Source of the DNA: Defluviitaleaceae bacterium | GTDB lineage: Bacteria > Bacillota > Clostridia > Lachnospirales > WRAA01 | Assembly (NCBI GenBank): GCA_009780445.1 | Contig: WRAA01000048.1 | Location: 1 to 10,902, forward strand | Length of the DNA: 10,902 bases | Direction of reading: 5' to 3' | Shown here: piece by piece, positions 1-6,123 of the stretch | Position numbering within the stretch: position 1 is the stretch's first letter | Layout: each line of letters begins with the position of its first letter | The notes under the pieces: model-generated | The model's input: only the letters and a program-made list of their open reading frames with translations | Told to the model about the DNA's origin: nothing | Databases searched by the model: none | Program-made: the position numbers and the translations under genes

Positions 1-1
1 A

Positions 2-1252
2 AATCGACTGCTCCGCGGCGTGGTCGAGAAGGGTTCTGCGCAGGTAGTCCAGCGCGATAGCCGCGGAGCGTGCGCGAACCTTGGTGCGGTTGCCGCGCAG
101 GTTAAGCTCCATGGAGGACGACACGCCCGCAAGATGTATGCCGATGTATACGCGCCCGACGGGCTTTTCGTCCGAACCGCCGCCAGGCCCGGCCACACCG
201 GTTATGGACAGGCCAACACCCGCGCCGGCCGAACGCGCCGCACCCTCGGCCATCTCCATGGCTGTTTCGCGGCTGACCGCGCCGTGCCGCTCCAGAGTCT
301 CGGGCTTTACGCCTAGCCGCGCCGTCTTGGCCTCATTCGAATAAGCGATCACGCCGTCCACGAATACGGCCGACGCGCCCGGGTTGTCCACAATACGCGC
401 GGCAAGAAGCCCCCCGGTGCAGGATTCCGCCGTGGCGATCGTAAGCTTTCGCTGTGCCAGGAGCGTGCAGACCGCAGCCTCCAGCGTTGTGCCGTCCTCG
501 GCGTAGATGTCCCGGCCGAAGCGGTTGTACAGCTCGGCCTTCAGCGGCTGTATCAGAGCAACGGCTTCCTCGCGGGTGGCCGCCGCCGCCGTCAGCCTGA
601 AATGCACCTCAAACGTCTTGGCATACGGCGCGATGGTGGGGTTCGTCTGCGCGTCGATCAAGTCCTTGATGCGCTCTTCGGCCGCGCTTTCGCCAACGCC
701 GCACAGCCGCATAACCGTGGACACAAATGTCTGCCCGCTGCGCTTTGCAAACTCCGGCGCGACGTGGTTCGCAAACATGGGCATAAGCTCGTTGGGCGGG
801 CCGGGCATCATTATCAGTATCTTGCCGTCCTGCTCCAGCATAATGCCGGGAGCCGTGCCGTTGTCGTTCGCAAGGGTTCGCGCGCCTTCGGGTATCAGAG
901 CCTGCTTGCGGTTGCTCTCCGTCATGGTCAGGCACTGGGTCTTGAAGATGTCTACGATTCTGTTGAGAGACTCCTCGTGCATAACAAGCTGCTTGCCGAA
1001 GTACCTTGCGGCGGTCTCCTTCGTGAGGTCGTCCTCCGTAGGGCCGAGGCCGCCTGTGGTGATAACAATGTCGGCGCGGCCAAACGCCACTTCGTATGCG
1101 CCCATCAGCCGCTCTGCGTTATCGCCCACGCATGTCTGGTAGTACACGCCGATACCAAGCCCGGCCAGCTCGCGCGAGAGGTACTGCGCGTTGGTGTTCA
1201 GTATGTCGCCCAGCAGCAGCTCCGTTCCCACGGCAATTATCTCTGCGTTCAT
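2..1252 (-). CDS. cinA: CinA-family protein (competence/damage-inducible protein A; probable NMN amidohydrolase), 3' end cut by the window
   Basis: The reading frame is open from ATG at 1252 to the left edge, about 417 codons. The family is usually 410-430 residues, so only the last few codons and the stop are missing. The N-terminal molybdopterin-binding-like (MoCF/COG1058) domain carries TTGGLGPTEDD at residues 65-75 and MPGPP near 149-153. The C-terminal CinA domain (from about 255) carries ESCTGG near 276-281 and a glycine-rich VTGVAGPGGGS segment. In characterised family members this C-terminal domain deamidates nicotinamide mononucleotide in pyridine nucleotide salvage, and the N-terminal domain can have ADP-ribose pyrophosphatase activity. 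The older competence role is not universal. The start is supported by a GGAGTGAGGG Shine-Dalgarno stretch. It begins 16 bp after the obgE stop, so it is probably the last visible gene of the rplU operon. Family assignment is firm; the exact activity is inferred. Confidence 0.95.
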   Translation of the reverse strand, partial: MNAEIIAVGTELLLGDILNTNAQYLSRELAGLGIGVYYQTCVGDNAERLMGAYEVAFGRADIVITTGGLGPTEDDLTKETAARYFGKQLVMHEESLNRIVDIFKTQCLTMTESNRKQALIPEGARTLANDNGTAPGIMLEQDGKILIMMPGPPNELMPMFANHVAPEFAKRSGQTFVSTVMRLCGVGESAAEERIKDLIDAQTNPTIAPYAKTFEVHFRLTAAAATREEAVALIQPLKAELYNRFGRDIYAEDGTTLEAAVCTLLAQRKLTIATAESCTGGLLAARIVDNPGASAVFVDGVIAYSNEAKTARLGVKPETLERHGAVSRETAMEMAEGAARSAGAGVGLSITGVAGPGGGSDEKPVGRVYIGIHLAGVSSSMELNLRGNRTKVRARSAAIALDYLRRTLLDHAAEQSI

Positions 1253-1268
1253 AAACCCTCACTCCGCG

Positions 1269-2540
1269 CTATCTATAATATTCAAACTCCAGGTTAAACA
1301 GCTTCACTGTGTCGCCCTCTTCAATGCCCATTTCCTCCAGCTTGTTGTTGATGCCCTTCTCCTTGAGATACCGCTGGAAGAACACAAAGCCCTTCTCGGT
1401 GTCCAAGTTTGTAAAACCCAGCATCCTCTCGAGGCCCGTGCCTTCCACGACAAACACGCCGTCCTCGGTGACTTCCACCGTAAACGGCTCGTATCCGGGC
1501 GCGGCAAGCCCCGCTTCATACTCGAAATAGTCGGGGATGTACGGCTCCGGCACAGGCTGCTGCTTCACAAGTTCCGATACATGCGATATCAGCTCGTTAA
1601 CCCCCGCGCCCGTGGCGGCGGATATGGGAAACACCTTCCCAAACTCCGCTTCCAGCCGCTTTAGGCCTTCCTCCGCGCCGGTAATGTCCATCTTGTTGGC
1701 GGCGATCACCTGCGGCAGATTCAGCAGCTGCGCGCTGTGCGCCGCAAGCTCGTTGTTGATCAGCCTCACGCTGTGTACGGGGTCGCCGCCCTCCACACAT
1801 GCCGCGTCCACAACGTGGATCAGCACACGCGTGCGCTCCACATGGCGCAGGAAGGCGTATCCCAGCCCCTGCCCCTCGCTCGCGCCTTCGATAAGCCCGG
1901 GGATATCGGCCATCACAAAGTCGTTGGCGAACTTGGTGCGCACTACGCCAAGGTTCGGCGCGAGGGTGGTGAAGTGATAGTCGGCTATCTTAGGGTTTGC
2001 GTTTGTGGCCGCGCGTAGCAGGCTGGACTTGCCAACGTTTGGAAAGCCGATCAGCCCCACGTCGGCCAGGAGCTTCAGCTCCAGCACTATGTCATACTGC
2101 TTCGACTTCCTGCCGGGTTCGGCATACCTTGGGGCTTGCCGCTTGGGCGTGGCGAAGTGCTGGTTGCCGCGTCCGCCGCGCCCGCCCTTTATCAGCACTA
2201 CCGGTTCGCCCGGCGTTACCATGTCGGCCATGACGCGGTTTGTGGAGGCTTCGCGTATGATTGTTCCAACGGGAACCTTCACAACAACGTCCGCGCCGTC
2301 CTTGCCGGAGCAGTTGCGCCCGCCGCCCCTTGCCCCGGGCTGCGCCGCGAACTTCCTCTTATAGCGGAAGTCCATCAGCGTGGCAAGGGAGTGGTCGGCC
2401 ACGAACACCACGTCGCCGCCCCTTCCGCCGTCGCCGCCGTCGGGGCCGCCGCTGGTGATGTACTTGGCGCGGTAGAACGAAATGAAGCCGTCTCCGCCGT
2501 CTCCGCCAACAATACGTATTGTTACATTATCTACGAACAT
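1269..2540 (-). CDS. obgE: Obg-family GTPase (ribosome assembly and stress GTPase)
   Basis: This encodes 423 residues, the normal length for an Obg with a C-terminal extension. An N-terminal glycine-rich Obg fold (about 1-158, starting MFVDNVTIRIVGGDGGDGF) precedes the G domain. The G domain has G1 GFPNVGKSS near 165, G3 DIPGLIEGA near 211, G4 NKMD near 282 and a G5-like SAATG near 307. The last 75 or so residues form the OCT domain found in many Gram-positive Obg proteins. Obg binds the 50S subunit late in its assembly and responds to (p)ppGpp. The frame stays open upstream to 2933, but that stretch reads rpmA in the wrong frame. ATG 2540 has AAAGGAGT seven bases upstream and begins exactly at the conserved Obg N-terminus. 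It follows rpmA by 77 bp, the standard Bacillota order. Confidence 0.98.
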   Translation of the reverse strand: MFVDNVTIRIVGGDGGDGFISFYRAKYITSGGPDGGDGGRGGDVVFVADHSLATLMDFRYKRKFAAQPGARGGGRNCSGKDGADVVVKVPVGTIIREASTNRVMADMVTPGEPVVLIKGGRGGRGNQHFATPKRQAPRYAEPGRKSKQYDIVLELKLLADVGLIGFPNVGKSSLLRAATNANPKIADYHFTTLAPNLGVVRTKFANDFVMADIPGLIEGASEGQGLGYAFLRHVERTRVLIHVVDAACVEGGDPVHSVRLINNELAAHSAQLLNLPQVIAANKMDITGAEEGLKRLEAEFGKVFPISAATGAGVNELISHVSELVKQQPVPEPYIPDYFEYEAGLAAPGYEPFTVEVTEDGVFVVEGTGLERMLGFTNLDTEKGFVFFQRYLKEKGINNKLEEMGIEEGDTVKLFNLEFEYYR

Positions 2541-2617
2541 ATATACTCCTTTACGACATACCCGGCCAAACAACAAAAGCCCTTGTTCGGATAAACGCAG
2601 GCTTTGTTGGTAATGAT

Positions 2618-2908
2618 TTAGGCCATAACAGGCTCGGGGTATACAGAGACTTGCTTCTTGTCCCTGCCCTTGCGCTCGTACCTTACTCTGCCGTCTACCA
2701 GGGCAAAGAGTGTGTCGTTGGAGCCGCGGCCAACGTGTAGGCCGGGGTGGATCTTGGTGCCGCGCTGGGTGTAGAGGATGTTGCCCGCGCGGACGACCTG
2801 TCCGTCGGCTCTCTTTGGCCCAAGGCGTTTCGAGTTGGAGTCGCGGCCGTTCTTTGTGGAGCCTACGCCCTTCTTGTGCGCGAAGAATTGCAGATTCATC
2901 TTTATCAT
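2618..2908 (-). CDS. rpmA: 50S ribosomal protein L27 with cleavable N-terminal extension
   Basis: This 96-residue protein is a clear L27 (AHKKGVGSTKNGRDS near the N-terminus, then RAGNILYTQRGTKIHPG). L27 sits by the peptidyl-transferase centre, with its N-terminal tail reaching toward the P-site tRNA. The first nine residues, MIKMNLQFF, are the Bacillota-type extension; by comparison with S. aureus L27, Prp should cut between Phe9 and Ala10 to expose the mature tail. The start ATG overlaps the prp stop (ATGA), and the strong AAGGAGG Shine-Dalgarno lies within the last codons of prp. An internal ATG at codon 4 would give most of the same extension, but the first ATG has the better spacing. Confidence 0.98.
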   Translation of the reverse strand: MIKMNLQFFAHKKGVGSTKNGRDSNSKRLGPKRADGQVVRAGNILYTQRGTKIHPGLHVGRGSNDTLFALVDGRVRYERKGRDKKQVSVYPEPVMA

Positions 2909-3246
2909 GGTGTCGCCTCCTTATTAGTGTCAAGCGGAACTGCTGTAATGGATATATCGCCGGGATATTCCTGCGCGATAGAGCGCAGACCCAGCATCAG
3001 CGATTCGGTAAGCAGGCGCGCGTCGCGCCCCAGTTTCCCCGCTTCGTTTTGAAACTCGATCTCCAGAAAGCCGCCCTGCTCGTTATAGTTGCAGGTGAAG
3101 CGTTCGTCCGTCAGCGCGTCGATGCTGTTTACGGCGTTTAACACCAGTGCCGAAACTGCCGCGCACACCACGGGGTCTCCGTGGTTGTGCAGGCGCAACG
3201 CCTGTACGTCGCCCGCGCAGCTTCTTGCGACCGACACATTTATCAT
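2905..3246 (-). CDS. prp: Prp-type cysteine protease for L27 (YsxB family)
   Basis: This 113-residue protein lies between rplU and rpmA, where the L27 N-terminal protease Prp is found in Bacillota. The catalytic-cysteine block VVCAAVSALV is clear (Cys28), as is the C-terminal stretch ending in a LRSIAQEYPGDISI-type helix and strand. Prp removes the N-terminal extension of L27, an essential step in S. aureus. One oddity: S. aureus Prp uses His22 in a GHA motif 12 residues before Cys34. Here the candidate histidines are His20 and His22, only 8 and 6 residues before Cys28, and the Gly of GH is Leu. If His20 is the equivalent, the intervening loop has lost about four residues. The gene overlaps both neighbours by 4 bp. 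The identification rests on both context and the cysteine motif. Confidence 0.92.
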   Translation of the reverse strand: MINVSVARSCAGDVQALRLHNHGDPVVCAAVSALVLNAVNSIDALTDERFTCNYNEQGGFLEIEFQNEAGKLGRDARLLTESLMLGLRSIAQEYPGDISITAVPLDTNKEATP

Positions 3247-3554
3247 ACGGATATGGATTCGATTCTAAGCTCGGTGAACGGCTGTCTGTGTCCCTTCTTC
3301 TTGTGGAAGCCCTTCTTGGCCTTGTACTTGTAGACGATGACCTTCTTGGCCTTGTCCTGCTTTGTGACAACAGCCGCGACGCCGGCACCCGCAAGATAGG
3401 GCGAACCGATCTTCACGCCGCTTTCGTCGGCACACATCAGCACATTGCCGAACTTGTGGCTGCTGCCCGGCTCCGCGTCCAGCTTTTCAACCCTGATAAC
3501 ATCTCCCACGGCCACCTTGAACTGCTTGCCGCCGGATTCAATAATTGCGTACAT
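3243..3554 (-). CDS. rplU: 50S ribosomal protein L21
   Basis: This 103-residue protein is a typical L21: it starts MYAIIESGGKQFKV, continues VGDVIRVEKL, and has the basic C-terminal block KYKAKKGFHKKKGHRQPFTEL that contacts 23S rRNA. L21 is an early 50S assembly protein. The ATG at 3554 has an AGGAGGTG Shine-Dalgarno five bases upstream. It is the first gene of the operon, preceded by a leader of about 138 nt and a near-consensus promoter. Its TGA overlaps the prp ATG, indicating coupled translation. Confidence 0.98.
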   Translation of the reverse strand: MYAIIESGGKQFKVAVGDVIRVEKLDAEPGSSHKFGNVLMCADESGVKIGSPYLAGAGVAAVVTKQDKAKKVIVYKYKAKKGFHKKKGHRQPFTELRIESISV

Positions 3555-3692
3555 AACGCACCTCCTGTTGTTGTTTTGTGCGTGCTCGCCGGATGCGGCA
3601 TATTATGACCCGTGCGGGTTCGGCCTCTCCGAGCGGCTGCGTTCGCGATGTGCAAACGCTCTATAGCTGTTCCAGCTGAAAACCGGAACAGC
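3555..3692 (-). promoter_or_regulatory. 5' leader of the rplU-prp-rpmA-obgE operon
   Basis: The predicted start of transcription is near 3692, six or seven bases past the -10 box, which leaves an untranslated leader of about 138 nt. The leader begins within a perfect 12-bp inverted repeat (3662-3673 with 3685-3696) and ends in an A-rich stretch before the rplU Shine-Dalgarno. Bacillota rplU operons are known to carry an L21 leader RNA thought to mediate autogenous control. Position and structure fit that idea, but I cannot confirm a match to the Rfam L21_leader model by eye. Confidence 0.5.
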
Positions 3693-3696
3693 TATA
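3662..3696 (-). repeat. Perfect 12-bp inverted repeat at the 5' end of the rplU leader
   Basis: The arms are TATAGCTGTTCC (3662-3673) and GGAACAGCTATA (3685-3696), with an 11-base loop. In the minus-strand transcript this forms a hairpin at or near the 5' end, directly after the -10 box. No U-run follows, so it is not a simple terminator. It could be a 5'-stabilising hairpin, part of an L21-binding leader, or, as DNA, a protein-binding palindrome over the transcription start. Confidence 0.7.
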
Positions 3697-3698
3697 AA

Positions 3699-3727
3699 AT
3701 AATATCACGCCGCCGCCGGTGTGTCAA
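3699..3727 (-). promoter_or_regulatory. Sigma-A-type promoter of the rplU operon
   Basis: On the minus strand the -35 box is TTGACA (3727-3722) and the -10 box is TATTAT (3704-3699), separated by exactly 17 bp. An A/T-rich tract lies upstream of the -35, as expected for a strong ribosomal-protein promoter. Confidence 0.85.
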
Positions 3728-3746
3728 TATTTTTTCAAATTTTGTC

Positions 3747-3775
3747 TTGAACTCACGGCGCGAAAGTATTATAAT
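3747..3775 (+). promoter_or_regulatory. Sigma-A-type promoter of the hemerythrin-PilZ gene
   Basis: The -35 box is TTGAAC (3747-3752) and the -10 box is TATAAT (3770-3775), spaced 17 bp. Transcription would start near 3782, giving a leader of only about 25 nt. It is back to back with the rplU promoter; the two -35 boxes are 19 bp apart. Confidence 0.85.
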
Positions 3776-3806
3776 GGAGCATTATTATTGATAAGTTGGT
3801 GAGTTT

Positions 3807-4817
3807 GTGTCAGTACTTACTTGGAACGAAGAGTTTGCGTCGGGCTTTTCCGAAGTGGATGGGCAGCACCGGAGCCTGATGGACATGATGAACGTCTTTA
3901 TAACCGGGAACAACTCCAAGGTGGCTCCGCGTACTGTGCTCAAGTTTTTGGGCGAGCTGGAGGAACAGCTGATCGGGCATTTCAGCTATGAAGAAAGCTT
4001 GATGCAGAGCCACTCATTCCCCATGACAGACTATCATGCCAATCTGCACAAGGAGATGCGCCGCGCCCTGGCAAAGGTGCGTAACCTTGTCGAAAACCAC
4101 AACATGCACGACCCCTACACTCTGCTGGCAAAGATCTGCCACGACTGGCTCTACGACCATGTGGCCGTCGAAGACAATATATTCTTCAGCTTCTACAAGA
4201 ACCGGGACTATTCGCTGGACAAATACTTCGAAGGCCGAAAGTGCGAGATACTGACCATGGACAACAAGCTGCTGGGCACCGGCAGTATCGCGTCGGTACA
4301 TAGGAGCGAAATTGTCATTCGCAACAACATGTCCAAGGCGGTGCCGCTTACGCTCAGCCAGATGGTGAAGATCTCGTCGGTTTCGCCGCAGCTAAAGAAC
4401 CAGACCTTCATGGCGCGGGTGTTCTTCTCAACGGAAGAGATTGTGAAGCTGTTTAACGCCACCCTTGTCCAGTCCGTAAACCACCGCGAGCATTTCCGCG
4501 TGGCCACAGACCTCGACGCAATCATAATCGCCGGGGACGTAAAGATGCCCGCCAAGATCATCGAGATCAGTGTGGGCGGGCTGATGGTGTCGGCAAAACC
4601 GGGCCTGTCCCTGAACGATGTGATAATCATCCAATTCGAAGTGCCAGACGCCAAGTTCTACGAAACCTGCGAGATCCGCCGCATAACGGAAGGCAAGCCG
4701 AACACCAATGTCTACGGCTTGCAGTTCCAAGCTATGCAGGACTCTGGCGCGGACAAACTCAACAAGTTCGCGCTGCAAAAGCAAGCTTCCGACAGGCGCG
4801 TCAAGCACAGTGAGTAG
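3807..4817 (+). CDS. Bacteriohemerythrin fused to a C-terminal PilZ module (putative O2/redox to c-di-GMP signalling protein)
   Basis: This 336-residue protein has two parts. Residues 1-130 are a bacteriohemerythrin with all seven expected di-iron ligands: His21, His58, Glu62, His77, His81, His118 and Asp123. Such domains bind O2 reversibly at a non-haem di-iron site. Residues about 141-330 resemble the YcgR-type arrangement of an N-terminal beta domain followed by PilZ. The PilZ c-di-GMP signature is present as R227-EHF-R231 and E253-ISVG-G258, where the usual first Asp/Asn is Glu. No signal peptide or membrane segment is seen, so it should be cytoplasmic. The start is GTG at 3807; an in-frame stop at 3792 excludes earlier starts. 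The Shine-Dalgarno (GGTGAG) is weak and only three bases away, suggesting modest translation. It has its own promoter and is monocistronic. Domain calls are firm; coupling of oxygen sensing to c-di-GMP output is inference. Confidence 0.9.
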   Translation: MSVLTWNEEFASGFSEVDGQHRSLMDMMNVFITGNNSKVAPRTVLKFLGELEEQLIGHFSYEESLMQSHSFPMTDYHANLHKEMRRALAKVRNLVENHNMHDPYTLLAKICHDWLYDHVAVEDNIFFSFYKNRDYSLDKYFEGRKCEILTMDNKLLGTGSIASVHRSEIVIRNNMSKAVPLTLSQMVKISSVSPQLKNQTFMARVFFSTEEIVKLFNATLVQSVNHREHFRVATDLDAIIIAGDVKMPAKIIEISVGGLMVSAKPGLSLNDVIIIQFEVPDAKFYETCEIRRITEGKPNTNVYGLQFQAMQDSGADKLNKFALQKQASDRRVKHSE

Positions 4818-4821
4818 TTAC

Positions 4822-5355
4822 CTAATTTGACAGCTTGCCAAGGTCTACGTGGCAGTACCCGCCCGGGTTCTTCTCGAGATACCGCTGGTGATACTCTTCG
4901 GCGGGGTAGAAGCTCTCCAGCGGCAGAACCTCCGTTACGATGGGTTCGTCGTAGCCGGCCTGACGCTCTTCCACGAATGACGCTACCGCCGCTGTGTCCT
5001 GCGTTTCGGTGCAGTGGATGCCCGTGCGGTATTGCGTGCCGACATCGGGGCCTTGGCGGTTGAGCGTCGTTGGGTCGATAGTCTCGAAGAATGCTGTCAG
5101 AAGCCGGTCCAGGGCGATTTTGCCGGGGTCGTAGTGCAGCATTATGGCTTCGGCGTGGCCTGTTTCGCCCGTGCAGACTTCCTTGTAGGTCGGGTTAACG
5201 GTTTGGCCGTTGGCATAGCCGCAGCTTGTCCGCGCCACGCCGGGGATACGCGCCATGTAGGCCTCGGTGCCCCAGAAGCACCCGCCGGCCAGGCAGATCG
5301 TCCTAAGCGAAGCTTCGTCGAACTGTGTGTCTGTGTTGGGGTTGTGCGGAAGCAT
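4822..5355 (-). CDS. msrA: Peptide-methionine (S)-S-oxide reductase MsrA
   Basis: This 177-residue protein reduces the S epimer of methionine sulfoxide in proteins, a repair step after oxidative damage, usually with thioredoxin as reductant. The catalytic motif GGCFWG has the nucleophile at Cys26. Other family blocks are GHAEAIMLHYDP, QYRTGIHC and the C-terminal GGYCHVDLG (Cys168, a possible resolving cysteine). No MsrB domain is fused. The ATG at 5355 has a GAGGTGG Shine-Dalgarno seven bases upstream. The stop lies 4 bp from the end of the convergent hemerythrin-PilZ gene; both proteins fit oxygen exposure in an anaerobe, though they are not co-transcribed. Confidence 0.97.
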   Translation of the reverse strand: MLPHNPNTDTQFDEASLRTICLAGGCFWGTEAYMARIPGVARTSCGYANGQTVNPTYKEVCTGETGHAEAIMLHYDPGKIALDRLLTAFFETIDPTTLNRQGPDVGTQYRTGIHCTETQDTAAVASFVEERQAGYDEPIVTEVLPLESFYPAEEYHQRYLEKNPGGYCHVDLGKLSN

Positions 5356-5391
5356 TGTACCACCTCACTAGTGTAGTTTAGGAGTGCAAGT

Positions 5392-6120
5392 ATGCGGACT
5401 GTCGTGATAACAGGCTCTTCGCGCGGGATCGGGCTGGCTGCTGCCCGGCGGTTCGCGCGGGAGGGCTGTAATATTGTGCTGAACTCTTCGCGCGGCGGCG
5501 CACAGCTTGACGGCGCGTTGGCCGCCGTGCTTGCCGCCGGAGCGTCCGCAATTGCCGTGGCGGCGGACGTTTCGCGCTACAGCGAGTGTGAGCGGCTGAT
5601 GAGTGAGACCGCAAAGCACTTTGGCGCGGCGGATGTCCTGGTGAACAACGCCGGCAGATCCTGCGTGTGCCTGTTCACAGACATGCGGCCGGACGAGATT
5701 TCAGCGGCGGTGGACGCAAACCTCACATGCGCCATGTATGCCTCCCACGTCTGCATCCCCGGCATGGTGAAGCGCAAGAGCGGCGTCATCGTGAACGTAT
5801 CGTCAATGTGGGGCGGCGCGGGGGCTTCGTGCGAAGCGGTCTACTCCGCGGCCAAGGGCGGGCTGAACGTCTTTACAAAGGCCTTGGCCAAGGAACTCGG
5901 CCCAAGCGGCGTGCGCGTAAACGCCGTGTCATGCGGGGTTATCGCCACCGGTATGAACGCCTTCCTTTCGCCCGGCGAAGCCGCCGCACTGGCGGATCAG
6001 ATTCCGCTGACACGCTTCGGCACGGCGGAAGAAGCCGCCGAAGCCATATTCTTCCTCGCAAGCGATTCCGCGTCATACATCACAGGTCAGATCCTGGGCG
6101 TTGACGGCGGATTCATCTAG
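5392..6120 (+). CDS. Short-chain dehydrogenase/reductase (FabG-like; resembles YmfI/EF-P 5-aminopentanone reductase)
   Basis: This 242-residue classical SDR has TGSSRGIG at 7-14 for NAD(P)H binding, NNAG at 85-88, and the tetrad Asn110, Ser138, Tyr151 and Lys155, which matches E. coli FabG numbering. The block VSSMWGGAGASCEAVYSAAK and the LFTD segment after NNAG look more like the stand-alone Bacillota FabG paralogue YmfI, known to reduce a 5-aminopentanonyl group on elongation factor P, than like the fatty-acid FabG. No fab cluster or efp gene is nearby to decide it. The ATG has an AGGAG Shine-Dalgarno seven bases upstream. It diverges from msrA with only 36 bp between start codons, so any promoter must overlap the msrA coding region; I see no convincing boxes. 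It ends 3 bp from the convergent membrane-protein gene. Confidence 0.88.
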   Translation: MRTVVITGSSRGIGLAAARRFAREGCNIVLNSSRGGAQLDGALAAVLAAGASAIAVAADVSRYSECERLMSETAKHFGAADVLVNNAGRSCVCLFTDMRPDEISAAVDANLTCAMYASHVCIPGMVKRKSGVIVNVSSMWGGAGASCEAVYSAAKGGLNVFTKALAKELGPSGVRVNAVSCGVIATGMNAFLSPGEAAALADQIPLTRFGTAEEAAEAIFFLASDSASYITGQILGVDGGFI

Positions 6121-6123
6121 CCG

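Noticed and set aside
602..1297. Plus-strand open frames opposite cinA
   Set aside because: The minus strand encodes a clear CinA; the composition of the plus frames is that of shadow translation.
2566..2610. Imperfect hairpin between rpmA and obgE (GGCTTTGTTGG with CCAAACAACAAAAGCC)
   Set aside because: The stem is A/T-rich with a bulge and no U-run follows on the transcribed strand, so I do not call a terminator or attenuator.
2541..2933. N-terminal extension of the Obg frame (131 extra residues)
   Set aside because: The extra residues are rpmA read in another frame; the strong Shine-Dalgarno and conserved Obg N-terminus fix the start at 2540.
5356..5391. Possible promoters in the msrA/SDR divergent gap
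   Set aside because: Only the two Shine-Dalgarno sequences are clear; no -35/-10 pair with acceptable spacing was found on either strand.
5392..6120. Calling the SDR gene fabG
   Set aside because: There is no fatty-acid gene context, and several blocks look more like the YmfI-type paralogue, so no symbol was given.
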